A stretch of DNA of 64,000 nt from contig JAFJTR010000001.1 in NCBI GenBank assembly GCA_022559985.1, positions 1,116,001-1,180,000 on the forward strand. The letters run 5' to 3'. Source of the stretch: Parastagonospora avenae f. sp. tritici 18332-5 (lineage: Eukaryota; Ascomycota; Dothideomycetes; Pleosporales; Phaeosphaeriaceae). The translations under genes and the position numbers were made by a program. The notes beneath the pieces were generated by a model that was not told where the DNA came from, did not search any database, and saw only the letters and a program-made list of their open reading frames with translations. This document shows positions 22,777-35,573 of the stretch, in pieces (positions within the stretch are counted from its first letter, which is position 1; each line of letters opens with the position of its first letter).

Positions 22777-25700
22777 ATGGCCGCCGCACGAGGGGTGCGC
22801 TTCCACGACTCTCTTACCAACAACATGCTCCTCTCCGGCGACACGGCTAGCATGGCGGATCCAGCTAGGCCCGTAGTGGTGAATGGCCCTGTCCGCACAG
22901 AGAGCTCCGAGTCTTCTTCAGGCGACTCGGACCACGATCACGATGCGCATCTTGGCGGATCCGCCATGGGGCATGGCTCGTACCAATTTGCACCTCCCGT
23001 GGCCGCAACGCCCGTCGACGAGGTGCCTCCGCTGACCGGCTCGGCCTACAACAGCTGGAGCAACGCCGTCCCCTCTCGCTCACGGGGGCCTCAAATCATG
23101 ACGGACCTGCCTCCCGCCCAGCTGCAGACCAACGGCGCGGGTTCAGCGCGCACGCCGCGACCGAGTGCCGTCCGCACCCCCAGCAACGCATATGCACCTG
23201 CCCGACGGCCCCAGCAGTTCTCGCTCAACTCCAACACGCACCGCACCCGCAACTCGTCAGCCTCGCGCGCGCGCCGCAACCCCAACGCCGACTACCGCGC
23301 CCAGGAAAAGGCCTACGTCCAGCGCATCCGCCAGGAGAACGACCAGGACGACTTCTTCGACCCGGCCCTGCGCACCCCGAGCCTGGGCTACAGCACCGAC
23401 AGCGAGACGGACGAGGACTCGCCATCCACCGCCGAGTATGTCGAAAACGACCCCTACGACCAGGAGACGCTGCTGTACTATGGCAACGACGACATGCAGC
23501 CCTCGATCGAGGAGCTCAAGATCCCCGCCAACCGCGAGCGCCTGGAGTGGCATTCGATGCTGGCCAGCGTGCTCACGGGCGACGTCGTCAAGCAGGAGAA
23601 GAAGCGCCTGATTGGCAGCACCGAGCAGCAGGGCGACAACACCATGAAGGCCGAGATCTGGATGGGCATCCGCGCCAAGGTCTGCGGCCGCTCGCTGCAA
23701 GCACAGCGCCGCATTGTCGACGATGCGCGCGGCAAGATCCGCGCCAACGTCGAGAGCGTCATCTCGTTCGAGGTGGAAGGCGCCGCCGAAGCAGGCCAGA
23801 CGGCCGCCCAGCAGGTCGAGGACATTGTCAAGAAGATCGAGAAGATTGAGAGCGCCTACCCGACCCGCCAGGCGCTCGAGGCCGCATACCCGCGTGCCGC
23901 ATCGCAGCCCTACAAGAACGCATGCGACGCTGTCATCGCCTGGCACAACACCATCGCCCTCATCAACACCGAGATGTCTATCCTCAAGAAGTGGGTCGGC
24001 AACGACGAGCTGGACTTTGTGAAGGCGCGGCCGCGCTCGTCGCACGACCACCATCTGACCGACGAGTCGTCGTTCATCGACCGCATACTTAAGGAGGATG
24101 GTCTCAAGTCGCTGCAGGGCGAGACGAACCTCCTCTTGCCCCTCGAGAGAGTCATCCTCAAGGCAAAGAGCACCCTCATCGCCAATGCCGAGGGCTTCGC
24201 CGACAGGCATCTGCCACCCTACATCGAAGAGCTGCTCACGCTGATCAACTTCCCGTCCCGTTTGCTGCAAGAGATCATCCGCGTCCGTCTCTCCTACGCC
24301 AAGAAGATCAAAGATCCGTCACAGCAAGGTGTCATGATGGCCGAGCAGATGATTGCGCAGTTCCAGATCTTGCTTGCCATGGCGGGGCAGGTCAAGGAGA
24401 GCTACCGCGTCATCTCACGCCCCGAGCCGGGCTGGGACTTGCCCCCCTGCATTGAGGAGAACTTTGACACCGTTGTGCTAGAAGCGCTCAAGTTTTACTT
24501 CAGGATGCTGAACTGGAAGCTAGCTGCCAACAAGAACACGTTCAAGGAGGCCGAGATTTTGGAGCAAGAATGGGAGTTCTCTAATAAGCTTGGACGACAG
24601 CTCCAGGGCGGGGATGTTGAGACGGCCGAGCAGTTCAGTCTTCTCACCTCAAAGTCGCTCACCCGCCTCAGTGCTCATTTCGAGAGGGAGCTCCAGCGTC
24701 GTCCTGATGAGCTGACCGGCTCCGAGATGGAAAAGCGGTACAAGCAAATTCTCGACTCTGTGCGTGTGCGACAGCGTAAGCTGTTCCGTTTCTCCAGGAT
24801 ATTGACCCAGCGCTTTGAAAATTGTACCGAATACAACATCACCCACATCGACCTGGACCAGGAACAGTTGACCGATTTGTACGAGGCTCTGGTGCATACA
24901 GGCCATTTCCTCGTTGAGACCAGTGGCGGCACCAACCAGGGTGTCTACATCATTGCATCACCCGCGTTGCAAGACAGACCACAGGACATTCAGTCTTTGC
25001 TCACGACATGCTACCATGCCGAAGAAGCTCCGGAAGACCCGTCCAACCCATACGTCCTCATTATTCGCCCGGAAGAAGCGCTGTACTGGCCTGGAACTAA
25101 ATTGGACGCCAACATACTGGAACCACATCTCGACTTGAAGCCTGGCCGCCTACGCCTGGTCGCTGACGGCTCCCAACAACGTCTGGCCAATGCGAATCTG
25201 TCGTTCTTGCAGTGCATCAACATGGAATTACATACGCTCATCGACCAGAGAGCCAATCTCCCGCGTGTCAACGCGGAGTTGCAGAAGATCAAGAAGACAG
25301 CCTACAAGCTATCCAACACCATCATGGACAGCGTAGAGATTGTTCGCCGCCAAACCCAGGGTCTCGACTGTCAGGATCTCATCCAGACGTGTTTTGCGTT
25401 CGCCACAGAGTTTGGTCAACGTTCAGTCCTGTACCTGGACTACAATCGCCGCGCTATGAACAACATCAAGCTGACAAGGCTTGCTCTGGACTGGGTTAGC
25501 TTCATCTGCGACGATTGTATCGCTTCGGATCGCAAGACCTTCCGATGGGCCGTCGTTGCCCTTGAGTTTGCCATGATGATGACGCGTGGGCAGAACATAC
25601 TGTCCATCAACGATGATGAATACTCCAGGCTCCGACTCAAGGTGGCCGGATGCATGTCCGTCCTAATTTCGCACTTTGATATCATGGGCGCTCGATCTAC

Positions 25701-26938
25701 CATTGCCGCTCAAGCCGAGAGGCAACGTCTGAACGCCATTGCTGGCACGAACTTGGCGGAATCCAAGAATTCCAAGGACGATGAAGAGTCGATCGAGTTG
25801 ACGCAGATGCAGTGGATGGAGCGACTTGACGAGATTGACTCGTTCAGAAAAGAGAAGGAAGCCGAACGCCAGGCCCTGGGTCGAGTGCTGGAGGACTCCA
25901 ATGAGGCCGACCGAGCGCTCACTTATCTGTCCTCATCTGCCACCAACGTCACTGTTCGTTGGCAGCAAGGTCAATTCGTTGGCGGCGGTACTTTCGGCTC
26001 CGTCTACGCCGCTATGAATCTAGACTCTGGCCATATGATGGCCGTCAAGGAAATCCGTCTGCAAGACCCTCAACTCATTCCTACCATTGTCGCTCAAATC
26101 AGAGATGAAATGGGTGTACTGCAAGTTCTCGACCACCCAAACATTGTGTCATACTACGGTATCGAGCCACACAGAGACAAGGTGTACATCTTCATGGAAT
26201 ACTGCTCTGGTGGTTCGCTTGCTGGGCTGCTCGAGCACGGCCGCATCGAAGACGAAACAGTCATTATGGTTTACGCTTTGCAAATGTTGGAAGGTCTGGC
26301 GTATCTGCACGACGCTGGTGTCGTGCATCGTGATATCAAACCCGAAAGTAAGACTTTTCACCCCCTCCCCTCCTTCCTATCTGTTAACACTTCACTTAGA
26401 CATCCTGCTTGACCACAACGGTGTAATCAAATATGTCGATTTCGGCGCCGCTAAACTCATTGCACGACAAGGCCGTACCCTCGCCGCCGACACGCGTCAA
26501 GGCCGCCAACGCTCCATGACCGGAACCCCAATGTACATGTCCCCCGAAGTGATCCGCGGCGGCTCCACCGGTCGCCATGGCGCCGTCGACGTATGGTCTC
26601 TCGGCTGCGTGATTCTCGAAATGGCAACCGGTCGCCGTCCCTGGGCATCCATGGACAACGAATGGGCCATAATGTACCACATCGCGCAAGGCGACCCACC
26701 GCAGCTCCCCTCTCGCGACCAACTGAGCGAGCCCGGCATCGACTTCCTCAAGAAATGCTTCGAGCGCGATCCCGCCAAGCGCATCAGCGCCGTCGAACTC
26801 CTCCAGCACGAATGGATCATGACGCTCCGCGCACAACTCAGTCTCGAGCCTCAGACGCCCAGCTCCGAAACGAGCAGCAGTGGCCAGGGCACGCCGCAGA
26901 GCAGTAGGCACAATTCTGCCTATGGAAACGGCACGTAG
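22777..26938 (+). CDS. SSK2: MAP kinase kinase kinase Ssk2 (HOG pathway)
   Basis: Serine/threonine kinase at the top of the high-osmolarity HOG cascade, acting below the Ssk1 response regulator and above Pbs2. There are two exons, 22777-26347 and 26400-26938, giving 1,369 residues, near the usual length. Residues 1-230 are low-complexity and S/T/P-rich. A large conserved regulatory region follows to about 1030. The kinase domain runs from about 1060 to 1335: glycine loop VGGGTFGSVY, AVKEI lysine, VHRDIKPE|NILL (the intron splits Glu and Asn), DFGAAK, GTPMYMSPEV and VDVWSLGCVILEMATG. The tail is S/T/Q-rich. DFGAAK and the large N-terminal region favour Ssk2/Ssk22 over Ste11 or Bck1. In plant-pathogenic and saprophytic fungi the orthologues OS-4/SskB affect osmotic and phenylpyrrole/dicarboximide responses. 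Confidence 0.93.
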
Positions 26939-27632
26939 ATTGCATCTTTGCTGACTGTGTCTGTGCGTATGTAGTTGCGAGGCGCATGTCGCATTGCAGA
27001 ACGACGTCGCTGGCGCCGTGTTTCGAGTCGCGAGACGAGTCCTTTTGTCCGATGGCGGTGGGCGCGAGGCGATTTAGCTTCTCGGATCCCGCGTGATTTC
27101 TCTCTCTGTCCCTCAAATTACCTTTTCCCTTTTTTGTCTTTCTCATTCTGTCTAATGTTTCAAGCGCGAGGCTTTCCTTCGCCCTCTCCATCCCTGTTGG
27201 AGAAAGGAAGGTCCTTTCTACTCTGTTGGTCTTTATTCGAATTCGGCGACGCACATCTGGGCATTTCTGGCATAGCGATGGAGTCTTTCTTTTTATTTGG
27301 AATGTCATCTCTCTCCTTGTCCCTCTCTTTTTTGGGAGGTCTTTGCTCGACTTTTGGGCGCGTTACACACACATCTTCTAGAGTCTGGATGATGAGACAA
27401 CATACATAGCAACGATTGCCTCGGCGGAGGTCTGAAATATTCTTTCACTATCAAAATATGAGAAATCACTAGTGCCTATCGCGACATGGATTTATGAGGC
27501 AGTGCAGGAATGTTCGTTTGTTTGCCTTGCTCTACTTGGGTAGCAGAGCAGGCCAAGGATGTACAGTCTACATGACTCGCTCCACAAAGACGCTTCGGTC
27601 CGCTCATCTAATACTCACGCTCTTCGCGCTGC
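26939..27632. other. Convergent 3' spacer
   Basis: Lies between the 3' ends of SSK2 (plus) and the dicarboxylate carrier (minus). The T- and CT-rich stretch at about 27100-27330 is consistent with UTR sequence. No gene is supported. Confidence 0.4.
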
Positions 27633-28986
27633 CTACTGCTCGCGCATCTTGCGGAAGAAGTCCATGACACCCGTGAACACGACGAGCAGGATACCGCCAC
27701 CAGGTCCCAGTCTCAGCACCTTGGGCAGGAAACCCTTGTACAGCGCACCGAAGCCCTCCTCCCTGGCGACCGTGCCAAGCGCAGGCCATGCCCAGTTGTA
27801 CTTGGGCACCTGTCCCGGGACCTTTGGCGAGTTCTGAATGCGCGACTTAACGACGTCCATGGGAGTGTTGAGGATCGTTCCGACAGTTCCGCCCACCGCA
27901 CCCGACATCAGATCATTCGTGATCTGGCTCTTCTTGGTAGTGGCCGCGGGCAGTAGCGCTCGAACCTGGAAAATGCATCCAAAGTACCCGGCATTCCAGA
28001 GAATGTGGCGCCACATCGTTGACTCGAGACCCTGGTAGAGAGTCAAGGGTCCTTCCTGCTTCACGATCTTGGTCACGCAGTCGATCATGCCGTTGTACTT
28101 GTGCGACTGGGCGCGGTCTTGTAGGCGGATTTTCACGAGCTCGAAGGGGACGACGACGAAGGCTTCGGTTGCGCCGGCGGTGGCACCTGTGAGGATGGAG
28201 AGGGATTGGTTCATCTTGGCGACGCCGAAGAGTTTACGGTAGAAGGAACCCCATGAGTCGTTCGCGGCGAACTTGGTGGCTCTTGGACAGATTAGAGGGG
28301 AGCGGCGTGAAGTTTATTTGTACGAACATACCTCTTTGGCGCCTCCATCAGAATGGGAGCGGAGATACCGCGGTATAACCTCGATGCACTGCGGGGTGTC
28401 AACCTCCATGCGACTCTGACTCTACAAGGTCAAGCGTACCCCTCATGCTTGACAATCTTCCTGAAGCAGTCTACCATGCCATTGTATGCTTCGTCTCCGG
28501 TAGCCTTGCTGGTTTGTAGTTGTCTAGGCGGTCTTAGGTACAGTCATCGTGAGGTGGGTGACGCGGCGTCTTACACTCGAGTCTTCACGACGTCCAGCGG
28601 GTACCTGAAACAATTAGCGACGAATCTTGGGATGTGCAAGTAGATTCGAGGACGTACATCATCAGAATCTGTGCGCGCAAGCTTCATTAGCATTGTATGG
28701 GCGGACATGGGCTCAACTCGTCATGAAGGGTACTGACTTCAGACACACCGGCCACGGCACCTATAAAATATTAGCTGGTACCCTCATCCTGGCAGTCTCC
28801 TATGAGAAGCATCAAGCATTGCTGGAAAACATTGGTCGTGCGGCGCATTGCTTGTTTGGTGAAGTGCGAACCCCACAGCTATAGCTATTGGTCGCATATC
28901 GGACATGTACATTATTCCCGCCATTGAGACTTACCGGCCGCGAATTGGTAGACGAAAGGCAGCGGCTTTGCGTCGGCTTGAGACAT
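27633..28986 (-). CDS. Mitochondrial 2-oxodicarboxylate carrier (ODC-type)
   Basis: Inner-membrane carrier exchanging 2-oxoadipate and 2-oxoglutarate, linked to lysine metabolism. Seven exons fit the frame exactly: 28986-28935, 28760-28738 (23 nt), 28668-28658 (11 nt), 28604-28575 (30 nt), 28523-28440, 28388-28332 and 28281-27633. They give 301 residues, the standard size. The joined protein reads FAAGAVAGVSE, ILMMYPLDVVKTRVQLQT and KIVKHEGASRLYRGISAPIL, then PFELVKIRLQDR in repeat 2 and TPMDVVKSRIQN in repeat 3. All three Px[DE]xx[KR]x[RK] signatures are present. The start context is CAAAATGTC. It diverges from DNA2. Confidence 0.93.
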
Positions 28987-29455
28987 TTTGGCGGTTGTGA
29001 GGAGTAAGAGGAGGGGAGAATAAGGGAAGCGGGAGGAGAGTGGGAAATTGACGGGCGGCACAAGATCTGGGGAAGTTGGGAAGGAAGCGTGGGATGTCGC
29101 CTAGTAATACGTAGGTGGTCCTAGCTTCTTGCGAAATGTTGCTAATGGATAAAGCTATCGCTTCCGGAAAACAAAACCTCCTCTGGCCCGCGCGTGTTGC
29201 CGTTCAAGAAACAGCAACACAAGCGAGGGACCACTCCAGTTTGTCAGCTTGCTCTGCTGTGAGTACCGTCACTTATGCGCCAAGCGATGTCAAATCTGTA
29301 ACTGAGGTGTTGTTCACGGTCCAGATGAAAGCGGGTCCCGGCTTCCCGAACACCTCCACTGCGCACGTGACGTTTCTTTACGCGTTTTCCACAGCCAATG
29401 ACAACCAGCCAACCTCGTCGCGTCTTCAACGTCAGCGCGTATCGCTGCCATCTCT
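28987..29455. promoter_or_regulatory. Divergent promoter of ODC carrier and DNA2
   Basis: A 469-bp spacer between two start codons pointing apart, so it must hold both promoters. A GGAGGGGAGAA-type purine tract near 29010-29040 is the CT-rich leader of the carrier read on the other strand. No TATA is evident. Confidence 0.5.
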
Positions 29456-32400
29456 ATGTCAACGCGTCAGAAGTCCTTCTTTGATCAGGATCTGAAGGCT
29501 AAGGTACGTCTGGCGTCATATATTTCACTTTCGCAACCCTAAACATCTCCCACAGCAGTTCAAAGGCCAATGGCGTCCACGCAACGCACCACGATTCCCC
29601 CACCCCATCAATAACCACACTGCCCCTCCTCCTAGACACGTCGTTACCGGGCCGCCTATCATGCCGTCGACTCAAACTCGCACAAAGCTCAAGGCTTTCC
29701 AGTTCCTCGAGGGCGCGCCCACCGTGGAGTCTACGAAGGAACGCGAGGCTGAGAAAGAGAACAGCGCTGTAGCAGTAGGAAAAGCTTCAGCCAAGGACGG
29801 AGTCTCAAGAGCTTTACAGACCGGGAAGGATACTGGAAGGTCTACCGCCACACCGAAACCTGCTACCTCAAAATCTTGCCCGCCACCATCCACACCGGCC
29901 ATGAAGAGGCTCCCGCTCGCAGATCTGGTCGGCAACATCGACGATTCCTCGAGACACGCGCCACAACCTGTCGTTTCACCTGAGGAACAGCTCATATGGC
30001 GCGGTTCGCAGCCGATGAACACTCCGTTACCTCGAAAGAATAAGAAGCGTGCCCGAAGCTCTTCGCCTGTGGGACCGTCACAGGAGGACCACGTATACGA
30101 CGCTGTCAAGAAAGACCTCACAACGCCCCAGGCCGATCCAGCAATGGAATTGTGGAGTCGCTATACCAGCAACAAAGGAACGCCGAGTGCAAACAAGAGT
30201 GTGGCCTTTGCGCATTTGATAAATGAATCATCCCCACGATCCGCTGTTGCTGCAGGCAGCGTTAGCGGACTTCGAAGATGGGCAAGCTGTGGTCACGAAT
30301 TTCCAGCGTCGAAAAGAAAGCGGAGGAGAACTCAGGGCGTATTCCAGGGCGAGATGGACCGTACTGAAGACGTATTTTCTGCCGCCCCGAGCTCGGATGG
30401 TGTCATGGTTGGCCAGCCACCAAAGTCGAACATTGCCAGCATGGTGCAGAGAATGAAGGAATGCGTAAAATCGCAGCCAAGGATATCGTCGCAGCTACCT
30501 TCAAGTTCATCACCCTTGCCCGATACAGGCGATCGCCATTTGGGTTCTACCGGCTCACCTCTACGGCGGCGGGCACAGGAAGAGGACACGGAAACCTTGG
30601 AAACTATGCAAGGACAGGACGCAGTCGCCGAAGAGGATGTGCAAATGGAAGAGACGGGTCCGGCCAGATCTTTTGGCTCGTCTGACGATTTTGGGGATGA
30701 CGACTTCGACGACATGGTGGATGCCTTGGACACATCACCTCAGACGAGCGTGGAGCAACCAGTCCAACTAGTCCAACAAATCAGCCATGCCACAACACCC
30801 ATCGAACCGGTACGACCACCCGCTCAAGAGCTGCCACATGTAGCTGCGCAAGCAATGAATTCAGACAGCGATGACGAATTCGGGATGGATGAGGACGAAG
30901 ATGGATTTGCTGCAGATCTAGAGCAGGTTGCATCTTTGTACGATACAAGGCCAATTGTGTCTCCATCTCAGCAGGCGACGGGTGGCGCGACGGACACAAA
31001 GAGTCACACAGCCACCAGGATGTCGGCGCCCACCACGCCAATCATTGACTTGGTTGGAGACGACGATGATGATGACGAATTCGGCGATGAGATAGATGCA
31101 GATGTGTTTGCTGCAGCTGAAGTGGCGGCTACACAACCATCCGCGAACAACGTACGTAGAACTTGCACGTTTCCATGATAATGAAGAAATGCTAAGTCTT
31201 GAAGAGCCAACAGGGCGCTAAAACCATTCAACGTTACCTCATCAAGCGTGTAGATGAGGGTATTTACGTAACTGATCGTGGCTATCAGATGTCGGAGAAG
31301 GTAATCACCACGTGTGACATATCCAGACCTATGCCATGTCGCTAACGAACTTTCAGGTTCTTCTAGTCGAAGAGGAAAAGACGAAGCTGTTCAAGGTTAT
31401 CGCCTTGCGCCAAGCTTGGTTCGACACGCCATGCACACCAGGCTCGTTCGTGCATATCATCGGAGAGTTCTCATTCACAGGCCAATGTATCGTTGATGAT
31501 CACAACAATATGATCATCCTGCATCCGGATCATCTGATCTCCGCAACGGTCGTTGCTGATTCCTTCGGATGTCTCCGACGTGCGGTGCTGCAGGATCGCG
31601 TAAAGGCGACCAGCAAGGCGAATGCTCCAATGCTATATGGCACTCTTCTCCACGAGCTCTTCCAGGAAGCTCTGAAGGTCAATCGCTGGGACTCGGACTT
31701 CCTTCTGGAGACCATCGATAAGCTCCTGCCCACCAAATTCGAGACTATACTCGAGATCGTTTCGACTTGTGAGGCAGTTAAGGAGCATCTAAGCAGCAAA
31801 CTGCCCGAACTGCAAGCGTGGGCAGAGGTCTTCGTTCGCGCCGAACCGCGCGCCGATGCGATAGTTCGCGAGCGAAATGGGCGCCAGTCAACCATGAGCA
31901 TCAACAAATTGCTTGACGTCGAGGAGCACGTCTGGTCGCCCATGTACGGTCTGAAAGGAAATATCGATGCTACGGTCCAAGTCACCATGCAGGATGACCA
32001 AGGCGAACGAACCTTGACTGTACCGTTCGAGGTCAAGACGGGCAAGAACTCTTCAAATGCTGCACATGTTGCGCAGACGGCCCTGTACAATTTGCTGCTA
32101 TCGAACCGATACGGTCAGTAACTATCTTCCTTTGATTGAGGCCTTGCTAACGGGAGTAGATGTCGATATTGCGTATGGTGTGCTTTATTATCTCGAAACT
32201 TCAGACATCAGTCGCATACCTGCCGTCCGTAATGATATCATACACATGATCATCAAGCGAAACGAGCTTGCCTGCTATGTCCGCGATCGCATCGAGCTAC
32301 CGCCGATACTCAAAGAGGACTTCAAATGCCAGAAGTGCTATGCTCAAGAGCCATGCTTTCTGTACGACAACTTGGTTGAAGGAGGCAAGGGTGAGCAGTT

Positions 32401-34741
32401 GAACAAAAAGGCAAAGGAGCGGTACGACGAGCTTGTCAAACCACTTAAGCCATTACATCAAGAGTTCATGAAGAAGTGGGATACGCTTCTGACCAAAGAA
32501 GAGACAGACATGATGAAATTCAGGCGAGAACTTTGGACTATGCTCAGTACCGAGCGGGAGAAGCTAGGTCGCTGCTTTTCCAACGTCATTCTTGAGCCTG
32601 GATCGGGATACGAGGAGAAGGCCGGCCAGAAGATCAATCGCTACAGCTACACGTTCATCAAACAACAAGCAAAGCCTGGCTTTTCTTTTACCGAATCCCA
32701 GCTCATCATTGGAGAGCCTGTGGTTGTGTCGGATGAGCAAGGTCACTTTGCCCTCGCAAACGGATACGTGACCAACGTCAGAAAACACCGGATCACCGTT
32801 GCCGTTGACCGGCGATTACACAACTCCCGCACCAAGCTTCCTGGATTCAATTCGCAAAACAACCAGACTTTCACCGGCATCATGGAGGTGGGCAAGGAAG
32901 GCGAGCCTGTTCCTGAGTTCGAAGCCGACGAAGAGCCCGTGCTATACCGACTGGATAAGGATGAGTTCAGCAACGGAATGGCTGCAGCGCGCAACAATCT
33001 CATCCAGATCATGGACGACAGCGTCTTCAAGGCTCGTGATCTCCGCGAGCTCATTGTAGAGAGCCGTGCACCAGTTTTCAGACCACAGACTGCGGACATG
33101 ACGCCACCAACGGCATCTCAAGTTTGCATGAACTCGGACCAGAAAGCCGCGATCACAAAAGTCATGTCCGCAAAGGACTGTGCTCTGGTCCTTGGTATGC
33201 CTGGAACGGGAAAGACGACCACCATCGCTCACATCATCCGGACTCTTGTCGCAAAAGGGAAGAGTGTGTTGTTGACCTCGTACACACATACTGCGGTTGA
33301 CAACATCTTGCTCAAAATCAAAAGTGACAATATTGGCATTTTGCGCCTAGGAGCATCAGCAAAAGTTCATCCCGATGTTCGCGAATTCGCAACATTGGCA
33401 GCAGAACCCAAGGACAGTCTTGAAGCGCTCGAAAAGTCCTGGATGGAGCCGCCCGTTGTTGCTACCACCTGCCTGACGATCAATCATCCTCTATTCAACC
33501 GCCGAATCTTCGACTATTGTATCGTAGATGAGGCTTCGCAGATCACACTGCCGGTCTGTCTTGGTCCGATTCGCATGTCCAGAAAGTTCATTTTGGTCGG
33601 CGATCATTACCAGTTGCCGCCGTTGGTACAAAACAAGGAGGCTATGGAGGGCGGTCTGGATGTATCACTCTTCAAGTTGCTTTGCGAAGCGCATCCACAA
33701 GCTGTGGTCAGTCTTGAGCATCAGTACCGCATGTGCGCAGATATCATGCTATTGTCCAACACTTTCATATACTCTGGCCGCCTCAAATGCGGTACACCCA
33801 GCGTAGCTTCACGACAGCTCGCGCTTCCGAAACCCAATGGCCTTCAATCCTACCATCACAAGTCACATCCACCACGATCAAGCGCGCGACATATGTGCGC
33901 CGGCCCCGATACTTCGGCTTGTTGGCTTTTCCGTTCCCTTTCACCCGACTTACCCGTAGTCTTCATCAACACCGACCTCATCTCCCAAAGCCTGGAAGAT
34001 CAATCTGGTTCGCGGATAACCAACACCCTCGAGGCCCGTCTCGTCACCCAACTCACCGTCTCACTCCTCAGTCTCGGTGTCTCTGCCAATGAAGTCGGCA
34101 TCATCGCGTTCTACCGATCGCAACTCGCTATCCTTCGCACAAGCCTGTCTTCTGCGCACACGCAGACACAAGCATCTGAGCTCGCAGCCCCAGCAGTCGG
34201 TCCAGGCTGTGCTGGCGTAGAACTACACACTGCAGACAAGTTTCAGGGCAGAGACAAAGAAGTCGTCATCGTCTCGTGTGTACGCAGTAATGAAAACGGC
34301 GTCGTAGGCGACTTGCTAAAAGACCGACGACGCGTCAATGTCGCTCTCACTCGCGCACGATCTAAACTCATCATTCTTGGAAGCGAGAAGACACTTTCCA
34401 GCAACGAATTGCTGCGCGACATGATCGTCCTTTGCCGTGAGAAAGACTGGGTACATGACCTTCGGCCCAACGCTGTGGATAGCCATACATTCGATGAAGG
34501 CGTCACACAGACAGGCAAGACGCCGACAAGACCAACGAACACGTCAAAGAAGGTCCACGGTCCCCAGGAGAGTCCAAGTAGGAAGCGGAACGTCATGGGG
34601 GAGGTCACTGCTAATACCAGGAGTCCGAAGAATAGGATTGGTAGCAATGCGAAAATGCCTGGAAAAGTGATCACGGCGGGCAAAAGAGGCGTTTTGGATG
34701 GAAGACCGCTACTAAGGGATATTTACAATGGAGCGATATAG
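29456..34741 (+). CDS. DNA2: DNA replication ATP-dependent helicase/nuclease Dna2
   Basis: Nuclear enzyme that trims long Okazaki-fragment flaps and resects DNA ends. Coding exon 1 (29456-29503, MSTRQKSFFDQDLKAK) is inferred. Exon 2 begins at 29556 and ends near 31149; a small exon (about 31213-31300) codes GAKTIQRYLIKRVDEGIY. The nuclease domain follows, with FGCLRRAVLQDR, LYGTLLHELFQEAL and PFEVKTGKNSSNAAHVAQ (catalytic EVK). An Fe-S site includes CQKCYAQEPC. The SF1 helicase has GMPGTGKTTT, DEASQITLP, LVGDHYQLPPL, LEHQYRM, ADKFQGRDKEVVIVS and VNVALTRARSKLI. The total is about 1,630 residues. The N-terminal third is disordered and acidic. The downstream ORF joins across an intron at about 32114-32158. 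Confidence 0.93.
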
Positions 34742-35573
34742 AATTTTGGGTATGCAACTGGATAGGGGTGGTTGGTTATGAAGTACGACGGAGCCCTAAG
34801 ACAGCACATTATTTAGGATACAATATTGTTGTTGGATAATCGAATATATCTTCGACTGGACCAAGAGCGGATCAAGTGAATTCACGGTCAAGCTGTGTAT
34901 CAGTGCGCAACCCTTCAATGGTGCAGCTGCCCACAGTCTCTCATATTGTGCAATATGTCGACCGTACCTATAGCAACAAGTCTGCCACAGTCTTTGAGTT
35001 GGAGGGGAATTGCAATACTTCTCACGGTGCGAGAGGCCATACTGTTGAGTATTCGTATGTCACTTGAGTGTGCTGCGCCATTTGGCTGATATCCACCGCC
35101 CTTGAAGAGCATGTTTACGTACACAGTATAGGCCAAGGGGACTGCGACTTGTGACATCCACTGCTCACGCTGTGAAACTTCACGGGAACAATAAAGTGAG
35201 AATGTCATCACCACAGAAAGAAACAGGAGCAACTTGATGAAATTATTTTATGCACTTGTCAGCAAAGATAGAATTTTGCATTTCAACACTTTTGTCCTAA
35301 TTGACTCCAGACGAAAAGGTGGTTTGCTTTAAAAATGCAACAGTCGAGCTAGAGCAATGCGTAATTGCTGTTAAATATCTAAATAGACCGACATGATCAA
35401 CGCAGCAGGGCTGCTACAACAGTCTATGAAATAAGGTCCTGGTCTAAGAAAAAGTTCTGAAGAATATCCGAAAGTTCTATTAAGCTATACAGGCAGGTCC
35501 TTGCAGGTCCTTTATACATTGAATCATCCGTCGCTATTATCCGCGGATACAGTATCAGTACAACACGTCACCA
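34742..35573. other. AT-rich convergent spacer
   Basis: Lies between the 3' ends of DNA2 and the ankyrin gene. The part from about 35220 to 35480 is more AT-rich than the neighbourhood. GCAGGTCCTT is repeated directly near 35492-35511. No gene or recognisable element is supported. Confidence 0.4.

Noticed and set aside
23257..24270. 337-codon minus-strand frame opposite SSK2
   Set aside because: A shadow of the GC-rich, strongly biased codons of the SSK2 exon; low-complexity L/V/G sequence without family features.
22777..34741. Possible biosynthetic gene cluster
   Set aside because: No PKS, NRPS, terpene synthase or dimethylallyl transferase motif appears anywhere in the window. The transporters and regulator alone are not enough.
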